From Desulfobulbaceae bacterium (lineage in GTDB: Bacteria > Desulfobacterota > Desulfobulbia > Desulfobulbales > Desulfocapsaceae), in NCBI GenBank assembly GCA_024636345.1, contig JAGXHG010000040.1, positions 21,322-85,321 of the forward strand: a stretch of 64,000 nucleotides of DNA. Direction: 5' to 3'. Both the position numbers and the translations under genes were made by a program. Shown one piece after another: positions 63,573-64,000 of this stretch (positions within the stretch are counted from its first letter, which is position 1; each line of letters starts with the position of its first letter). The notes below the pieces were generated by a model. It was given only the letters and a program-made list of their open reading frames with translations, ran no database searches and had not been told where the DNA came from.

Positions 63573-64000
63573 ATGGATTGGAGCGACAAAGCGGAAGTAT
63601 ATCGGGGCAGAAAACCTCGGGAGTCACCGTTGTGGCAACTGTTCGATCATCACTTTGATGAGTTCGAGTACCGGTACGACGATCTTTTCTCTCGTGAATA
63701 TGGCTTCTTCCGCCCGGTAATTTCCCATATAGTTCGAAAATACCTGGAATGCGGTGACTCTTGATCAGGGTTTTGCCCGGGTACGCTGCCCCGATTGTCA
63801 CCATGAGTATTTTCTTGCCTTCAGTTGTCGGGGACGCTGGTTCTGTCCATCATGCCATAGCAAGAAGGTGGTTCAATTCGGCAGTCATTTGCAGGACAAC
63901 GTTCTTTTCCCAGTCCCGCATCGCCAATATGTATTCAGCATTCCGAAGATCATCCGCAGGTATTTTCTCTACGATCGCAAATTGCTTGGCAAGTTGAGCC
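63573..64000 (+). pseudogene. IS91-family transposase, frameshifted and cut by the window end
   Basis: The ATG frame reads WSDKAEVYRGRKPRESPLWQ, then FDEFEYRYDDLFSREYGFFR and YLECGDS before a stop at 63762. In the next frame the same protein continues LDQGFARVRCPDC, FSCRGRWFCPSCH (zinc-finger cysteines), VPHRQYVFSIPKIIRRYFLY and DRKLLGKLS to the window edge. This is the N-terminal zinc-binding and early catalytic part of IS91/Y2-type transposases. One extra T near 63759 explains the frame change, since intact relatives read GDL..GFARV. It is therefore inactive unless a sequencing error. The rest lies beyond the window. Confidence 0.85.

Noticed and set aside
1..64000. CRISPR arrays, tRNA and rRNA genes
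   Set aside because: No regularly spaced direct repeats and no cloverleaf or rRNA signature were seen by reading; a tRNAscan/Infernal run would settle this.

Overview
The window looks like a contiguous piece of a Gram-negative, probably anaerobic bacterial chromosome, most likely from the Desulfobacterota (Desulfobulbales-like). This is an inference from gene content: a Wza/Wzc-type export system, a low-cysteine 2[Fe-S] ferredoxin, RecBCD, CmoAB, a MobB/cobalamin radical-SAM/hydantoinase cluster, and large hybrid signalling kinases. No rRNA, tRNA or CRISPR array was seen, so the taxonomy rests on protein flavour only.

Layout. 1-1.2 kb: end of an initiating sugar-phosphate transferase and a membrane O-acyltransferase (+ strand). 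15.6-1.2 kb (- strand): a 12-gene exopolysaccharide operon. It runs AAA-SPOR ATPase, outer-membrane exporter, chain-length regulator, degenerate BY-kinase, polymerase/ligase, GT2, NodB-like deacetylase, GT4, flippase, GT2, a small secreted protein and GT4. galE follows at 16 kb. 17-21 kb (- strand): pstSCAB-phoU with a good sigma70-type promoter, then corA. 22.7-24.4 kb: the first of two Na/Pi cotransporter-PhoU proteins (the second is at 34.2 kb). A DUF486 gene broken by a nonsense codon lies at 24.5-24.9 kb, and nhaA at 25.1 kb. 26.6-30.2 kb: the dTDP-rhamnose genes rmlACDB, convergent with a second O-antigen-ligase-like gene. 31.6-36.2 kb: ferredoxin, rsmE, two uncharacterised genes that start back to back, the second Na/Pi protein and an Lrp-type RAM-domain protein. 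36.4-45.2 kb: recC-recB-recD in overlapping order. 45.4-55.7 kb: a NapH-like Fe-S membrane protein, an HD-GYP response regulator, a hybrid kinase, a beta-CASP MBL hydrolase, a diguanylate cyclase and an SpmAB-like fusion. 55.7-60.1 kb (- strand): hydantoinase-like, radical SAM, mobB. 60.3-63.1 kb: cmoA, cmoB, a SLOG-like protein and a HIT protein. The right end holds a frameshifted IS91-type transposase that runs off the window.

The most unusual signal is a dispersed repeat of about 50 bp found seven times, always inside protein-coding genes (three in recC, two in recD, one in the hybrid kinase, one in the radical-SAM gene). Each copy can form two short hairpins whose loops carry GGA (ARGGAY or AYGGAY). 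The two GGA positions are exactly 26 nt apart in every copy; one copy has GGC at the first position. The element is read through in frame, in sense or antisense, giving peptides such as AGQG....AGAKDGA or PSM....T..HP.P. It resembles an open-reading-frame-compatible mobile repeat with CsrA-like or TwoAYGGAY-like twin hairpins. Five of the seven copies are in the RecBCD genes.

Functionally, the left half builds and exports an acylated, probably rhamnose- and galactose-containing polysaccharide and takes up phosphate. The right half covers recombination/repair, c-di-GMP turnover (a synthase and an HD-GYP hydrolase next to a hybrid kinase) and tRNA wobble modification.
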